This document shows, one piece after another, positions 11,321-21,610 of a stretch of DNA of 64,000 nucleotides; positions within the stretch are counted from its first letter, which is position 1, and every line of letters begins with the position of its first letter. The notes beneath the pieces are model-generated. The model had not been told where the DNA came from and did not search any database. It saw nothing but the letters and a program-made list of their open reading frames with translations. A program made the translations under genes and the position numbers. Source of the DNA: Hypomesus transpacificus (Eukaryota; Chordata; Actinopteri; Osmeriformes; Osmeridae); NCBI RefSeq assembly GCF_021917145.1, contig NC_061063.1:8449097-8513096 (forward strand), given 5' to 3'.

Positions 11321-12348
11321 GCACTACCACTACTTCTTCTTCTTTTTCTTCTTCACCGCCGCCATAGTCTTCCTCCACCTCATTCACAAAGAAAAACACC
11401 CCCCCCCCTTCCTCAACCTGTTGAGTTTCCAGGGAGTTATGGAGTAAAGGCCAAAGGTTATGTGTGAGTTTAGTGTGTGTGTGTGTCTCTCCCTACTTTC
11501 CCAACCAACCACAGGCCCTAGACGATATGATTCGATTTGTCTGAGATGTCATTGTAGTGTAGAGGCCTCCAGACAGCAGCGAGTGTTGTTCTTTATTGTA
11601 TTTCATGAGCGGTTCCATGCCATACCTTTCCTGGGCCGATGAACAGTCAAGATGCAGGGGCATGCATGAATTTATATAGGATGTGTGTGTATGTTAATAA
11701 TGTTTATATATATATGTGTGTGTGTATGTGTGTGTGGGGGGGTGCCTGTATGAATTGTTCAGTTACTTCTGGGTGACATCACATTCACTTAGAAATACTA
11801 GTGGTTAGTCAAATGCTCCTGTACAATTTTTCATATCATGAGCTTATTTCACTGAAAGTGAGGGAGCTCATACAAGCATGTACACACATATACACACAGT
11901 CCCTAATATTATTATTTGCAGAGTAAAAATGCTGATGTAAATGCAGTTCCATGTATTGATATAAATTCATACAAAACATTCTTGTGCACACACACATCAT
12001 GCACAAAATACATTTACTGAAGATGGTGTTATTGATCATGATCTGTATTATCTATTTAATCCTGCATACTGCAATCTGTTTAAGACCAAGAGCTTACACT
12101 TTCATTTTCCTCTTTCCTTCCTTAAAAAAAAAAAAAAAAAATGGTTGTCATGGGAACTGTTGCCTTAGTCACTGAGGGACTCATTCCACAGCGGGGCTAC
12201 GTTCAGAATGGCCAGTCGTTCAGAACCGTCTACATCCCCTGGCAGCCATTATACGAACTAGCCAATGAGCTGGTCCCTGTGATGCCAAAGCCCCTCCCCT
12301 TCTTAAGTGCCTTTTGTTTCTTACATAGCTTTGGGCCAAAGTTGCCTT

Positions 12349-12546
12349 AAATCACAGATCTGAGATCAGCTAACCTTTACCAAATCACAGGGCTGAGATC
12401 AACTAACCTTTACCAAATCACAGGTCTGAGATCAGCTAACCTTTACCAAATCACAGGTCTGAGATCAGCTAACCTTTACCAAATCACAGGTCTAAGATCA
12501 GCTAACCTTTACCAAATCACAGGTCTGAGATCAGCTAACCTTTACC
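12349..12546 (+). repeat. 33-bp tandem repeat, 6 copies
   Basis: Six consecutive 33-bp units, each beginning AAATCACAG and ending AGCTAACCTTTACC, with few substitutions and no length change. The array lies in the wasf2 3'UTR. Confidence 0.95.
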
Positions 12547-12714
12547 AAATAGCAAACATAGTCATTGGGGGGCCAAACAAACTGTCTTAAGGATTAATTA
12601 TTCTTATCCTTTTATTTTAAAGCCAAAGTTTGCCTTGGTTGTATCAGCTGTTCAAAGTGTGTGCTTATCCAATGATGTACCTCTTCTGTGTCCTTTCTAA
12701 ATGATCAATTGTAC

Positions 12715-12720
12715 AATAAA
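12715..12720 (+). terminator. wasf2: Poly(A) signal, wasf2
   Basis: An AATAAA within GTACAATAAAGATC, 1.4 kb after the stop and followed by a TG-rich downstream element (TTGTGTTTGTGTG). Confidence 0.7.
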
Positions 12721-13358
12721 GATCAAACACAATGAAGTTGCTTGTGTTTGTGTGTGCTGTGAGGACAAATGGAACAACTTACTTCACTTTCCATACAAAA
12801 TATATTTTTTTAATTTTCATTACAAAACATGAATTTGTTTATAAATAAAAAAACAACAACATTGTGCAACAAGAACTCACAATCAAAGTGCCTTTCGATG
12901 CGAATAAACAAACACTGTTTTTAGAAGAATTCAAGTATTTTCAATTGGCATTTGGCTCTGACACAGTAACGACACAAGAAAACATTACAGTATCAGTGTT
13001 TGAGCTCCTCTGCATAACCTCCCTCCAATATCATCACTATAAAGTGCAGTTAATTTAATCCAGAGATATTTGGATGTTGATATATAGGATCTCTATGTCT
13101 GAGTTCCAGTTGATTGAGAATGAGGCACGAGTTGATGAAACAGTATATTGGACCCCTGTGATGACGGTCAACCGTTTCAAGATGTCCGCCGGCCGGCAGA
13201 ACAGATCAAAACGTTCTGATTGCTTTTGAAGCTCAGATGAGATTCCATCTGATGGACATGTGCGAGTGATGTGTGTGTGTGATCGTGTCTATGGTTGTGC
13301 ATACTACAATGTCTGGTGGTACAGTCCTGGTGCTTTGTGGAAAGGGCTGCCCAGCTCC

Positions 13359-14348
13359 TTACACGTCCGTGGGCTGATGAGCCTGCTCTGAGTGTCTGTG
13401 AGGGCAGCAGGAGTGGACCAGCACCTTGCGAATGTCTCTGTTCCTCAGACTGTACAGCAGAGGGTTCAGCAGGGAGCTTCCAGCTGCCGGCACCAGGGTG
13501 GCATAGGTGTAGAGCGGGGGGCTGGACGCGTCTCCTAGCAACCCGTAGAGGGAAAAGGGCATCCAACACCCGACGAACACACCCAGAATCACAGCTAGCC
13601 TGGAGAAGCCCCGCCCACCGCTGTGTTTGCTTGCGTATGGTTGGTGCTGGGGCAGGAAGTGACGCTGGGTGGCGATGGCGTGGGCGTGTCTCCTAGCGAC
13701 GCGGCAGATCCCGGCGTATAGCTGTAAGGTTATCACGACGACCACCAGGAAACCTCCACACAGCAGAGATAAGTATGTCCGGGTTAGGGGTCGAGCAATG
13801 GAGCAGGAAGTGACGTCATCGAGGCAATGCCACCCTAGGGCTGGCCCCGCCCCTATGATACATGCCCCCACCCAAACTAGACCTAGCAAGAGAGCAGCAC
13901 AGCGCCGTGATTGGCCAGAGCCATAGGTGAGGGCGTAGCTTAGAGACAGGTATCGGTCTAGAGCCACGCCCATCAGACTGCACAGGGAGGCGGTCAATGA
14001 TGTCACCAGCAGTCCTGAGATCAGCAATTCTGACCAATCACTAGGCTCCACGCAGAAGAGGAAGAGGAAGTGTAGGATTAAGGCCACACCTGCCAGGAGA
14101 TCAGCCAATCCGAGACTGGCAAGCAGCAGGAAGACAGGAGCTCGTAGAGAGGGATTGGCTAAGATGATTGTCACGACCACGGCATTCTCAGCAGCAATGA
14201 CAGTTCCAGAAACACACAAGGCCACGCCCCAAACGCTGAGAGGAGGGGCTTCAGGGGTCAATGGTGGAACTGATTGGTCCAGAAAATGGAGAGGGGACGC
14301 ACCGGAGAACTCCTCCCACTCCACTTCAGAGGCATTCAGGATCATCAT
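13359..14348 (-). CDS. gpr3: GPR3, constitutively active Gs-coupled receptor
   Basis: A single uninterrupted coding exon of 329 aa (human GPR3 is 330). It is a class A GPCR with seven hydrophobic segments. Visible landmarks are an N-glycosylation site NAS near the N-terminus, LASLGLADLLAG in TM2, the DRYLSL form of the DRY motif after TM3, GCWMPFSLYGLLGD in TM6, SSPPLYTYATLVPA in loop 3/TM7 and NPLLYSLRNRD in place of NPxxY. GPR3 raises cAMP without added ligand. The frame stays open upstream, but a clear acceptor (CTCCTCCTCAG) ends at 14366 and the 5'UTR exon starts at 14365. The paired ATG ATG at 14343-14348 is therefore the start. GPR6 and GPR12 are paralogues; the neighbours wasf2 and cd164l2 select GPR3. 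Confidence 0.93.
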   Translation of the reverse strand: MMILNASEVEWEEFSGASPLHFLDQSVPPLTPEAPPLSVWGVALCVSGTVIAAENAVVVTIILANPSLRAPVFLLLASLGLADLLAGVALILHFLFLFCVEPSDWSELLISGLLVTSLTASLCSLMGVALDRYLSLSYALTYGSGQSRRCAALLLGLVWVGACIIGAGPALGWHCLDDVTSCSIARPLTRTYLSLLCGGFLVVVVITLQLYAGICRVARRHAHAIATQRHFLPQHQPYASKHSGGRGFSRLAVILGVFVGCWMPFSLYGLLGDASSPPLYTYATLVPAAGSSLLNPLLYSLRNRDIRKVLVHSCCPHRHSEQAHQPTDV

Positions 14349-15026
14349 TTGACTTGCACAGGAATCTGAGGAGGAGAGAGACAAGAAAGAATAGGTTAGC
14401 ACTGTAAGACTATGTTTCCCACTACAATCACTCACCACCCCTTGTGGTTGAAGAGGAACCTCTAGTTTTCACATGCAGAGATGAGGCTGAGGCTCTGAAA
14501 CAGTTGTCTGGGTTACAGGACTTGGGCTCAGCTAGTAAAGCAACCATTCAATCTCTGTGCATCAGTAAACTATAGTTCAGGTGGGTATATTTTGGAAAGA
14601 GGTCAGGTCTCTTAACCACACAAATGTCAATAAAAAAATAATTGAGTCTGGTTGTTTCTTGTTATTTAAATACTTGGTCCATTCGGCTACTGTTAAAAAT
14701 TATCTTACTCTGTGCACTACTTTACTCTCTGCCGGCTAAGGAACCACAGCTGTCATCGCATCGGAAATGCCGGTTTCGAATGAATAAATAACATGAGGCT
14801 AGATAAGAGATCGCGCGCCCCCTCCGGTCGACACGTCAACAGGCAATTACTCATCACCTCACATCCCACAGTATGGGGATACCCTTGTGCGTGAGGGGTG
14901 TTGTGTAAGAGATATGCAGCTCCACTGCACCAAAGGAGACCACGACAGGCACACACGCACTTAAGATACACACACACACACACTGTCCCACAAGCAAAAG
15001 CACGCACGATGGAGAACGTAGCTTAC

Positions 15027-15307
15027 CTCAATGTACACTTGGAATCCAATTTTATCAGTTCCGTTGAGCCACTATCCACAGATAGAAAACAATCAAATCT
15101 GTTGTTCGGCTGTTTCTAAAGTCTTGACAAGAGTCACAGTATCTCAAACAGTCTTGTTTCACTGTCCCCATTAGATATCAGTCCCTGTTGTCTGGCTGCA
15201 ACTCCTCACCGTCGATGCCTGTCGTGCAAGAATGGAGACTGGACCTTCAGCGCTCGGGTACATTCACTAGATTCTAGCTGACGTCAGTGACTAGAGATTC
15301 AACCAAT
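15027..15307 (-). promoter_or_regulatory. gpr3: gpr3 5' noncoding exon donor, CRE and CCAAT box
   Basis: On the minus strand a donor TTGAG|GTAAGC ends at 15027 and pairs with the acceptor just before the coding exon. This defines a noncoding first exon of unknown 5' end. Upstream lie a perfect palindromic CRE, TGACGTCA, at 15279-15286 and CCAAT at 15303-15307 on the plus strand. The promoter assignment is inferred from position. Confidence 0.45.
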
Positions 15308-17201
15308 GGGGAGCTTAGATAGAAATGTGCGCGTAGGGGGGTCGCGAGTAATTTCATTCAGAAAAATGCGGCATCTAACAGCCCCTCCCACTGCGGCTCA
15401 TTCGCGCCAGTTTTCCAGTAAATTATATTTGGTATTCATCGGACACCCCCCCCCCCCCCTTTCCGAGGACAGGGCCCAATCATGAATGGAAAAATTCTAA
15501 AGTTAAAGAGTAAAAAAAATACTGAATTTGGTACAGCTAATGCCACGTCTCGCTGTCCAAGGTGCTGAAATCGTGGCCATACTGTAACATTATGTGAGAC
15601 AATGCTGATTTTCTGACAGAATGTGATGTGTTCGTTTGGCTGTTCAGTGTTTATAAAATCCAAGTTTGCATAATAGGTTGTCTGCACTTAGTTGTCTAGA
15701 AGCCTAGTGGCACATTCTTGTCAGACCACCACATATAATTTGAGCAGGCAAATTACTGATGACCTTAATACACACCTGAGACCACCTGAGACCAAGCAAA
15801 CTAGTTGAATAATTCATGTTCAAAAGAAATCGTGTCACCTCAATGTATGCTGACATCAATTTTACTGAGCCTACGCCACCGGCTAGCGGGAACTCACGGT
15901 TTCCCCGGTCTAAACGGTGCGCGTAGGCGATAGGCTGGGCTGTCGTAAATGGTCATATACCAATGCGCATAGAGAGAGGGAATCTCGTCCTGATGCACCC
16001 ATATAAGGACAGCACCTTCCGGTTCTCGTCGGTAGAATAATGTATAACAAAGATATCATCAATCCAAAGCGACGTCACAGCGAATCTGATCCAATGTGAA
16101 ATTAGGCTGATCGATAAGTACACAATTTTGGCCTTATAAAGCGTTTGCCAGTTGTTTATAGAGGTCGGAGGACTGCGGTATTTCTTGCGGTTATCTAACC
16201 TTGTCACAAACCCTCCTGCTCGCCTCCGACACTGCAGCACGGGCTGTTGTAAAAAAAAAACGTGTAGGAGTATGTGGTGGTGGTGGTGATAGTATCTCAG
16301 TAATATCAATAATATTACACAGTTTGAATTGAGGTTTGAATGGAGGTGGGCATGTGTGGATGAGTCCATACCGTTACATTACATAATTATCTACACATCC
16401 TGTTGCAGATCATTCATGAAGAGCAACGTAAATAATGAGTAACGTAAATAAATTAGAGAAGCTAGCTTAACTGGGAAAGTATACAGTTACATTATAATAT
16501 TCATGGCAAAATCCGCAACTCCTTAAGTGTGCAACAGGAATGTTGTCATTCCCTTGCTTGGTCTTGCAGATGGACTTTTATGTTCCTATACATGTTTATC
16601 TCACTGCAACTCTCTCTCCCTTCAGGGTCAGGCCTACATGTTCATGTTGAGATACAGGCGCCAACATGTGGGTGTGCGTTGATGTGCTTGGGTGTACCTG
16701 TCTGATGTGAGTGTGTGTCTTTTTTCTGTATGAACGCTGAGGTGAACAGGTGTCATTCTGTCTCGTTAGTGGTGTGTGTTTCAGGAGGGCAGAGCTGGGC
16801 AAAGTGGTTGCCGGGTAACTGGGTAGAGGAGGCTTCATGTTACAAACTGTCTCCCCTGTCTCCTCATGTCTCAAACTCACACCAGTCCTCTCCTCTTCCC
16901 CACTCTCCTCCTCCTCCTCCAATTCCTTCACCTTTGAAACACAAAGAACAGTCCTTCCTTCCTCCCTAACTCAGACTTATCTGCTAGACACTGAAGAAAA
17001 AAAACAACTTAAAACCGACCTCTGAAGAATTTGGACAAGAAGCGATTGAAGTGACACACACTGGCTGGCTGAGGCCTGGTGAGATCCGGAAGACTTGGAT
17101 CTCTCTGAAGCCTGAGCGTTCAGACTGTAGCTCCAGTCTAACTGTGTCAGTCTCCAGGGCTCGCTCAGTAGTCCATTGAAGGTCAGTTGCTGGCTGGCAG
17201 T
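15308..17201. other. gpr3-cd164l2 intergenic region
   Basis: The two genes diverge from here. No coding exon, tRNA or clear mobile element is recognised. The part at 16900-17201 is the likely promoter and 5'UTR of cd164l2. A weak similarity to the gpr3 donor region occurs at about 15836-15886. Confidence 0.4.
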
Positions 17202-18980
17202 ATGCAAGGGTTCGGACTAAAGACCCTCGGTCCTATACTGTTGCTTCTTGCAATGGTGACCACCTGTCACTCTCAGTCTTCAGGTAGGTGTGTGAGTGTT
17301 TTGTCTGTTCTGCAGTTGTTGTTGTTTTGTTAGTCTGATGTGTTTCTGGAATGTGTGTGTTTCTATCCGTGTTTCAAACATTAAGAATTATATTTGACAA
17401 CCCTTTGATTGGATGAGGATTTCCTGGAATTAGATTCTCATCTTTCACCTTCTGGCTCCCCGGTCCCCACCCCTCATCCCCTCTCCACTTTAATCTACAA
17501 GGATCCTAAAACTGTGTGTTAGGATTAAAACCCATCCAATCCTTCATTTGGTCATTCTGTTAGATATGTGATCTACACAATTAGTCACACTGTCTGATTG
17601 ATATTCATGTTTCTCCTTCAGACTGTTCTCAAGCTGAGTCATGTGACCTATGTGTTGGGGACTCCACCCTGAACTTAACAGGCTGCGTCTGGAGGAACTG
17701 CGATAGCGGTGACACACACAGACATGCACACACACACATTCACACTGACCTCTGATAGAAATCTGATCCTCTTTTGGTACTGTAACACAAGCCATTCTGG
17801 TCTTTACCAGATGTGTGAATAATTGATTATTCCAGGAGAGCTACACACATACACACGCCACACACAATCCAAAGAAAGTATATATAACTGTGTCTCTCTC
17901 CTTCTCAGATAATGACACAGGGTGTGTGTCTGACGATGTTGACTTTTCAAACTGTAATGTGACTAACGATGCAGCCATGTGCACAGGTGAGAAACACCAC
18001 ATTATTCACAAATCTACATTGTCTCTCATCGCTTATTTATTAAAACACTTTGTGTGTGTGTGTTTATGTGTGTGTGTGTGTGTGTGTTCTCAGTCGTGGA
18101 GAACGCAGCCGAAGGGAAAGATGACTCCGGTGAGCCCTGACATCCAAGCAAACCTCCACCCACTCTCTCAAACTCCTAACTTTTTTACCAGTTGTTATTG
18201 CGAGATGATGTAGGCAGGCTGTTCCACGCAGGTTCAGACGACCAGAGTCCTGCCGGCTCAGAGTTCTCCCAGGCTAAGTTTGACATGTCCAGCTTCGTGG
18301 GAGGGATCATCCTGGTGCTGTGTCTCCAGGCCGGAGGCTTCTTCGCCATGCGCTTCCTCAAATCCAAAGACAACAGCACTTACGATCCCATGTAAGGGTG
18401 TGTGTGAGGTGTGTGAAGAGGTGTGTGTGTGAGGTGTGTGAAGAGGTATGTGTGTGTGTTTGTGTGTGGGAGTTGTGTGAAGAGGTGTGTGTGTGAGGTG
18501 TGTGTATGAAGAGGTGTGTGTGTGTGTTTGTGTGTGGGAGTTGTGTGAAGAGGTGTGTGTGTGAGGTGTGTGAAGAGGTATGTGTGTGTGTTTGTGTGTG
18601 GGAGTTGTGTGAAGAGGTGTGTGTGTGAGGTGTGTGTATGAAGAGGTGTGTGTGTGTGTGTGTGTGTGAAGAGGAGAGGGAAGGCACAGAAACGTACTCT
18701 TGTGTCCTTTGTGGGTGACTTGTGTTGGTTTGTGACTGTGTGTGTTGTGCATGTGCTGCTTGCGTAATGGTGGTTTATCAGGGTGAATCAGACTGCATGT
18801 CTGTGTAACAGTGACCTCTACTGGTTGCAGATATGTAGCATCGACAGCAGTTTGGCGTCATTGCCCATCGGTTGTCATCAGTCTCAATGTGACGCTTCTG
18901 TTTTCTTTTGTATCTGTGTAACTCACAATGACTCACATTCTCTCTGTTTTCCTCTGTACAGAGAGCAGCCGCAGCCATAA
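17202..18980 (+). CDS. cd164l2: CD164L2, CD164-like sialomucin membrane protein
   Basis: Six coding exons: 17202-17283, 17622-17708, 17909-17986, 18094-18129, 18232-18391 and 18962-18980, giving 153 aa with consistent phases. Order: signal peptide (GPILLLLAMVTTCHSQ); Cys-rich ectodomain (DCSQAESCDLCVG, CVWRNC, DNDTGCVSDD) with N-glycosylation sites NLT, NDT and NVT; a short Ser/Gly linker; one TM helix (SSFVGGIILVLCLQAGGFF); and a short basic tail FLKSKDNSTYDP. The FD-x-x-SFVGGIILVL TM pattern is typical of CD164 and CD164L2, and the position beside gpr3 fits CD164L2. The last donor (at 18391/18392) overlaps an in-frame TAA. The unspliced form ends YDPM and the spliced form ends YDPIEQPQP. 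Both keep a YxxPhi sorting motif. The final short exon is less certain than the rest. Confidence 0.85.
18411..18672 (+). repeat. Alternating GT-rich minisatellite (64/68 bp)
   Basis: Four units lie in the last cd164l2 intron: 18411-18474 and 18543-18606 (64 bp, type A), 18475-18542 (68 bp, type B) and about 18607-18672 (type B, degenerate). The order A-B-A-B gives a higher-order period of about 132 bp. Each unit contains GTGTGAAGAGG. Confidence 0.85.
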
Positions 18981-19547
18981 GGAGGAAGAGGCGATGAGAA
19001 GGGGATGTGGAGGTGAATGGAGGATGAGAGCGGAACAGAGGAGAGAGTAGAATCATCGTGCTGTCACGATTAGATTAGAGGCTTTAGTTCTGCCGGCTGT
19101 CACGACTGTGTGTGTATAGTATGTGCTTCAGTGTGTCCTTACAGTGAGATTCCACATGCAGACAGACTTTCGACAAATAATCAGACACTGACGTCCTAAC
19201 AGACAAGCATGCGTTTCACTGACAAACTGACATTCTACAGATATTCTCTTGACCTTGGTTTGAGGTTTGTGTGTGTGTTTTCTGTATCATGACATCTAAT
19301 ATGTTTAATTTCTGCCATGATTAACTTATACTTCCGTACGTTGTGGAATATTTTCGTTCAGATTTCATATCAATGTTCACAATGTTATCAATTGTATTGT
19401 GATTCATATTAATTTAACCTGATTTAAGTTAATAACTAGGTTTCTTAGATTAGATTACTGTAGCTCAGTTTAGCTGGTTTGGTAGTTGAAACGCTGCGTT
19501 GAGTCAGGAAGTCTCTGGCGTGTCCTCTATTGCTGTGATGGCATCCA

Positions 19548-19553
19548 AATAAA
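19548..19553 (+). terminator. cd164l2: Poly(A) signal, cd164l2
   Basis: An AATAAA within CCAAATAAAGATATTG, 570 bp after the stop and followed by a T/G-rich stretch. Confidence 0.65.
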
Positions 19554-19675
19554 GATATTGCTGAAAGTTCTAGTGTTTCTTGTTTTCTAGTGTTCTATTG
19601 CCAAACAAAAGGACGCAATCCTATGCATGTGACGTCAGCATCACGATTCAGGAAGGTGTGAGGCCAGAGAGAGGC

Positions 19676-19870
19676 TGATAAGATAAGATAATTCTTTATT
19701 AGTCCCACAATGGAGAAATTCGCAGGATTACAGCAGCACAAAGATAGTGCAAACTACAAACAAGAGTAAAAGAACAACATAGTGCGAAACAACAATGTAG
19801 CAAAATAAGTAAGTATTGAATAGTGAATAATAATATGACTGAGTAAATAAATATATTGCACAGATTTTGT
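19676..19870. mobile_element. Probable interspersed repeat fragment
   Basis: The stretch begins GATAAGATAAGATAATTCTT and continues with TTATTAGTCCCACAATGGAG. Sequences of this kind recur widely in teleost genomes at the ends of non-LTR elements. The family is not named because only a short noncoding end is present. Confidence 0.45.
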
Positions 19871-20670
19871 GTTCGGTGGTCTACTGGGAGCGCAGCTGGT
19901 TGTACAGCCTGATGTATGGATCCGTGCATACGGAGGTGTGACAGGGTCAGAAAAGCCCCAGAGGGCTACAGGAGGAGTTCAGGGGGGCTGGGATAGAGAC
20001 ACCGGGAGCTTGGTTGGTTGGCTGGCTGTTCAAGCAGCAACAGAGCCAGCCAAACCGGAGGGCTAGCTCCAATGGCTACGCATAAAAGGGAACCCACACA
20101 CAGCGACAGGCTGGCTGTCTTCCAACTCCGCTGACAAAGAAGATAGAGAAGAGCTGTCCTCCTCCTCCCCCTCATGCCTGTACACACATGCTCACACACG
20201 TCTTCACAAACACAACCCCAGACAGCTTCAAGTGTCTGTGTGCTCCAGCTGCAACAAACTCATATTTCTCTGGTCAGTATTAGCCTATATTTTTGTCTGA
20301 ACTGCCATAATGAGCAATACTAAAGTTTGCTTAAAATTATTTCAGTGCAGGTAAAGCAGAGTACTGTAAATATGTGTCTGTGTGGTAATTTGATCAGCAA
20401 CAGGAAGCTAGTGCAATCCAAACACATAAGATCTGTTTACAAGACACAAAGACAGTAAGCTACAAGCTACTATCTCAGGAGCATCGTTTGTTCCACTGAT
20501 AGTTTGATCCTATCGTTTATGCGTGTGTTTATCTGTGTTAAATAAAAACGTTTGGATGACGTGTGTGTGTGTGTTCAGCAGGTGTTTCCTTGACAGTTCC
20601 TCCACCAAACCATCTGATACATCCGTGTGGGCCTTACTGTGCGGTCTGTATCAAACTATCCTTTGTTAAA

Positions 20671-20675
20671 ACACA

Positions 20676-20727
<52 letters not shown>
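20671..20727. repeat. (CA)n microsatellite
   Basis: A nearly pure CA run upstream of sytl1, followed by ACAGACAC variants. Confidence 0.9.
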
Positions 20728-20730
<3 letters not shown>

Positions 20731-21610
20731 ACAGACACAATCAAACAATGCTAAATACAGACAAGACTTTCATCACTCAAGTCTTTCTATGTTTCCTTCT
20801 ATTCTTCCGTCTACCTTTATTCTCAAGTTATATTGCTGGCGACTCAAATAGTGTGACTTAAGTGAATGTACAAACAAGGAGCTGTTAATTCCGCACTCCA
20901 TCCGTATTGATTTTGTGGGCTGAGTTCCCCTCACACTACACTCCGGTTCACATTTTCGCTCCTGCTGTAGGGGCGTGTTCAGCTAGCGGCTCAGACTACA
21001 CTAACTTTAGCAAACTAACAAGTAACAGCAAACGCCGATTGCGGACATATATTTCCACACCGACACGCGGATGAAAATTTAGTCATTGATTAAATAAGGT
21101 AAGCTGAAGCATTATAATACATATTATCCAGAATATAAAACATTAAGATAGACATTTAACTTTAATACCCTACGCCAGGTGTCACTTCTCTCGCTGTGAC
21201 TACCTGTTTGTTTCAGCGTGTGTGTACTGTATGAAGTGTGTTGCACCTGCTGTGCTGCACCTTCACATTTAGATTTAAATATAACTTTTGTGATAAACAT
21301 CGCAGTAAAAAAAAAAAGTTATTGTAGGTAAATGGGCCTGAGCTTTTTTTTATGTATCAAAAAGGTTGTTATATTCTTTCAGCACGGATATTGATAAACA
21401 TCCTGTTTGCCCCAAAACCCTCAAAAACCACATTAGTAGCGGAAGCAGTTAACGCATGCGCCGGGGTAGGCCAGAGGGGGAAGGAGGACACCTGGGTGCT
21501 GTTAAAACACACACCCATTGTTTCTTCTTATCCAGGAGATTTTGATACCGAACTAAGTAGTTTCTACTTGTGTGTTTGTGTGTGTGTCTGTTTGTCTCTG
21601 TCTGTCAGTG

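Larger units (their letters stand above)
11321..13358. other. wasf2 3'UTR and convergent gpr3 3'UTR
   Basis: No coding exon is seen. wasf2 transcription probably ends after AATAAA at 12715-12720. The gpr3 transcript comes from the other strand, and ATTAAA motifs read on the minus strand at 13054-13059 and 12809-12814 are candidates for its end. The two 3' ends may overlap or nearly meet. A 33-bp tandem array at 12349-12546 lies in the wasf2 3'UTR. Confidence 0.5.
18981..21610. other. cd164l2 3'UTR and sytl1 upstream region
   Basis: The cd164l2 transcript probably ends after AATAAA at 19548-19553. A probable interspersed repeat follows at about 19676-19870 and a (CA)n run at about 20671-20727. 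No coding exon is recognised. One or more noncoding sytl1 exons probably lie in 20900-21610, since the start codon follows an acceptor (CTGTCAG) by two bases. Confidence 0.5.

Noticed and set aside
14349-14438. N-terminal extension of gpr3 by 30 codons
   Set aside because: A strong acceptor (CTCCTCCTCAG) lies inside this stretch, so it is intron. The 329-aa start matches the family length.
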